Source of the DNA: an uncultured Pseudomonas sp.
Lineage (GTDB): Bacteria; Pseudomonadota; Gammaproteobacteria; Pseudomonadales; Pseudomonadaceae
Assembly (NCBI GenBank): GCA_946886875.1
Contig: CAMPJN010000170.1
Coordinates: forward strand, 1 to 7,834
Direction of reading: 5' to 3'
Length of the DNA: 7,834 nucleotides
Shown: positions 7,738-7,834 of the stretch, piece after piece
Layout: the number at the start of each line of letters is the position of its first letter
Position numbering within the stretch: position 1 is the first letter of the stretch
Program-made: the position numbers and the translations under genes
Notes under the pieces: model-generated
Databases searched by the model: none
Seen by the model: the letters and a program-made list of their open reading frames with translations, nothing else
What the model was told of the DNA's origin: nothing

Positions 7738-7762
7738 ATAGTTGACTTAAATGCTCGGGAAT
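7738..7762 (+). promoter_or_regulatory. Type 1 IscR operator upstream of iscR
   Basis: The 25 bases match the recalled E. coli type 1 IscR consensus (ATASYYGACT, then RWWWY, then AGTCRRSTAT) at about 21 positions. The left half, ATAGTTGACT, is perfect. The site covers the -35 box and most of the spacer of the iscR promoter, the expected geometry for repression by [2Fe-2S]-IscR of its own operon. The consensus is from memory and the match was counted by eye. Confidence 0.75.
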
Positions 7763-7770
7763 TGCATACT
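7742..7770 (+). promoter_or_regulatory. iscR (isc operon) sigma70-type promoter
   Basis: TTGACT (7742-7747, 5 of 6 consensus) and CATACT (7765-7770, 4 of 6) are separated by an ideal 17 bases. Transcription would begin near 7777, leaving a leader of about 26 bases before the iscR ATG. The promoter is overlapped by the IscR operator. Confidence 0.75.
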
Positions 7771-7802
7771 CGCGTCAAATTGTGATTCCGCGGTAATCCT
7801 CC

Positions 7803-7834
7803 ATGCGACTGACTACCAAAGGCCGTTACGCCGT
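7803..7834 (+). CDS. iscR: IscR N-terminus (Rrf2-family Fe-S cluster regulator), partial
   Basis: Only ten codons and two bases are present: MRLTTKGRYA, then GT. This matches the invariant start of IscR, whose winged-helix DNA-binding domain begins here; the gene continues past the window. IscR senses iron-sulfur cluster status and represses the isc operon when it carries a [2Fe-2S] cluster. The assignment is supported by the type 1 IscR operator just upstream and by cysE as the preceding gene, as in other Pseudomonas. No Shine-Dalgarno is evident; the bases before ATG are TAATCCTCC. Confidence 0.9.
   Translation, partial: MRLTTKGRYA

Overview
The window is a conserved housekeeping stretch from a gammaproteobacterium, almost certainly a Pseudomonas. 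The evidence is the gene order queA-tgt-yajC-secD-secF-(glycine-zipper gene)-suhB-trmJ-cysE-iscR, the protein sequences as I recall them from that genus, and the GC-rich codon usage. The species cannot be named from the sequence alone. No mobile element, tRNA, rRNA, CRISPR array or foreign-looking segment was seen, and every gap between genes is shorter than 150 bases.

Layout. Bases 1-83 hold the last codons of queA, whose stop overlaps the start of tgt in an ATGA. QueA and Tgt act in the same pathway, making queuosine in the tRNA anticodon. Next come yajC, secD and secF, which encode the accessory SecDF-YajC membrane complex that helps the SecYEG translocon complete export using the proton motive force. 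After a 123-base gap rich in inverted repeats lies a 178-residue glycine-zipper membrane protein of unknown function. It ends at a 42-base perfect palindrome that serves as a two-way terminator for the convergent suhB gene on the minus strand.

A 146-base divergent region separates suhB (inositol-phosphatase family, also known as an RNA polymerase/Nus partner) from trmJ (tRNA position-32 2'-O-methyltransferase). trmJ appears to start at a TTG and overlaps cysE (serine acetyltransferase, first step of cysteine synthesis) by 8 bases. A 139-base gap follows with a clear sigma70-type promoter buried in a type 1 IscR operator. The window closes with the first ten codons of iscR, the start of the iron-sulfur cluster assembly operon. 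cysE next to isc is a sensible pairing, because IscS draws sulfur from cysteine.

I did not find a new biological system. The points most worth a second look are non-coding: GC-rich hairpins without T-tracts just ahead of secD and the glycine-zipper gene, a nested inverted repeat ahead of the latter, a G-tract hairpin in the trmJ leader, and possible extra IscR half-sites flanking the main operator. All gene assignments rest on motifs and remembered family sequences; no database search was run.
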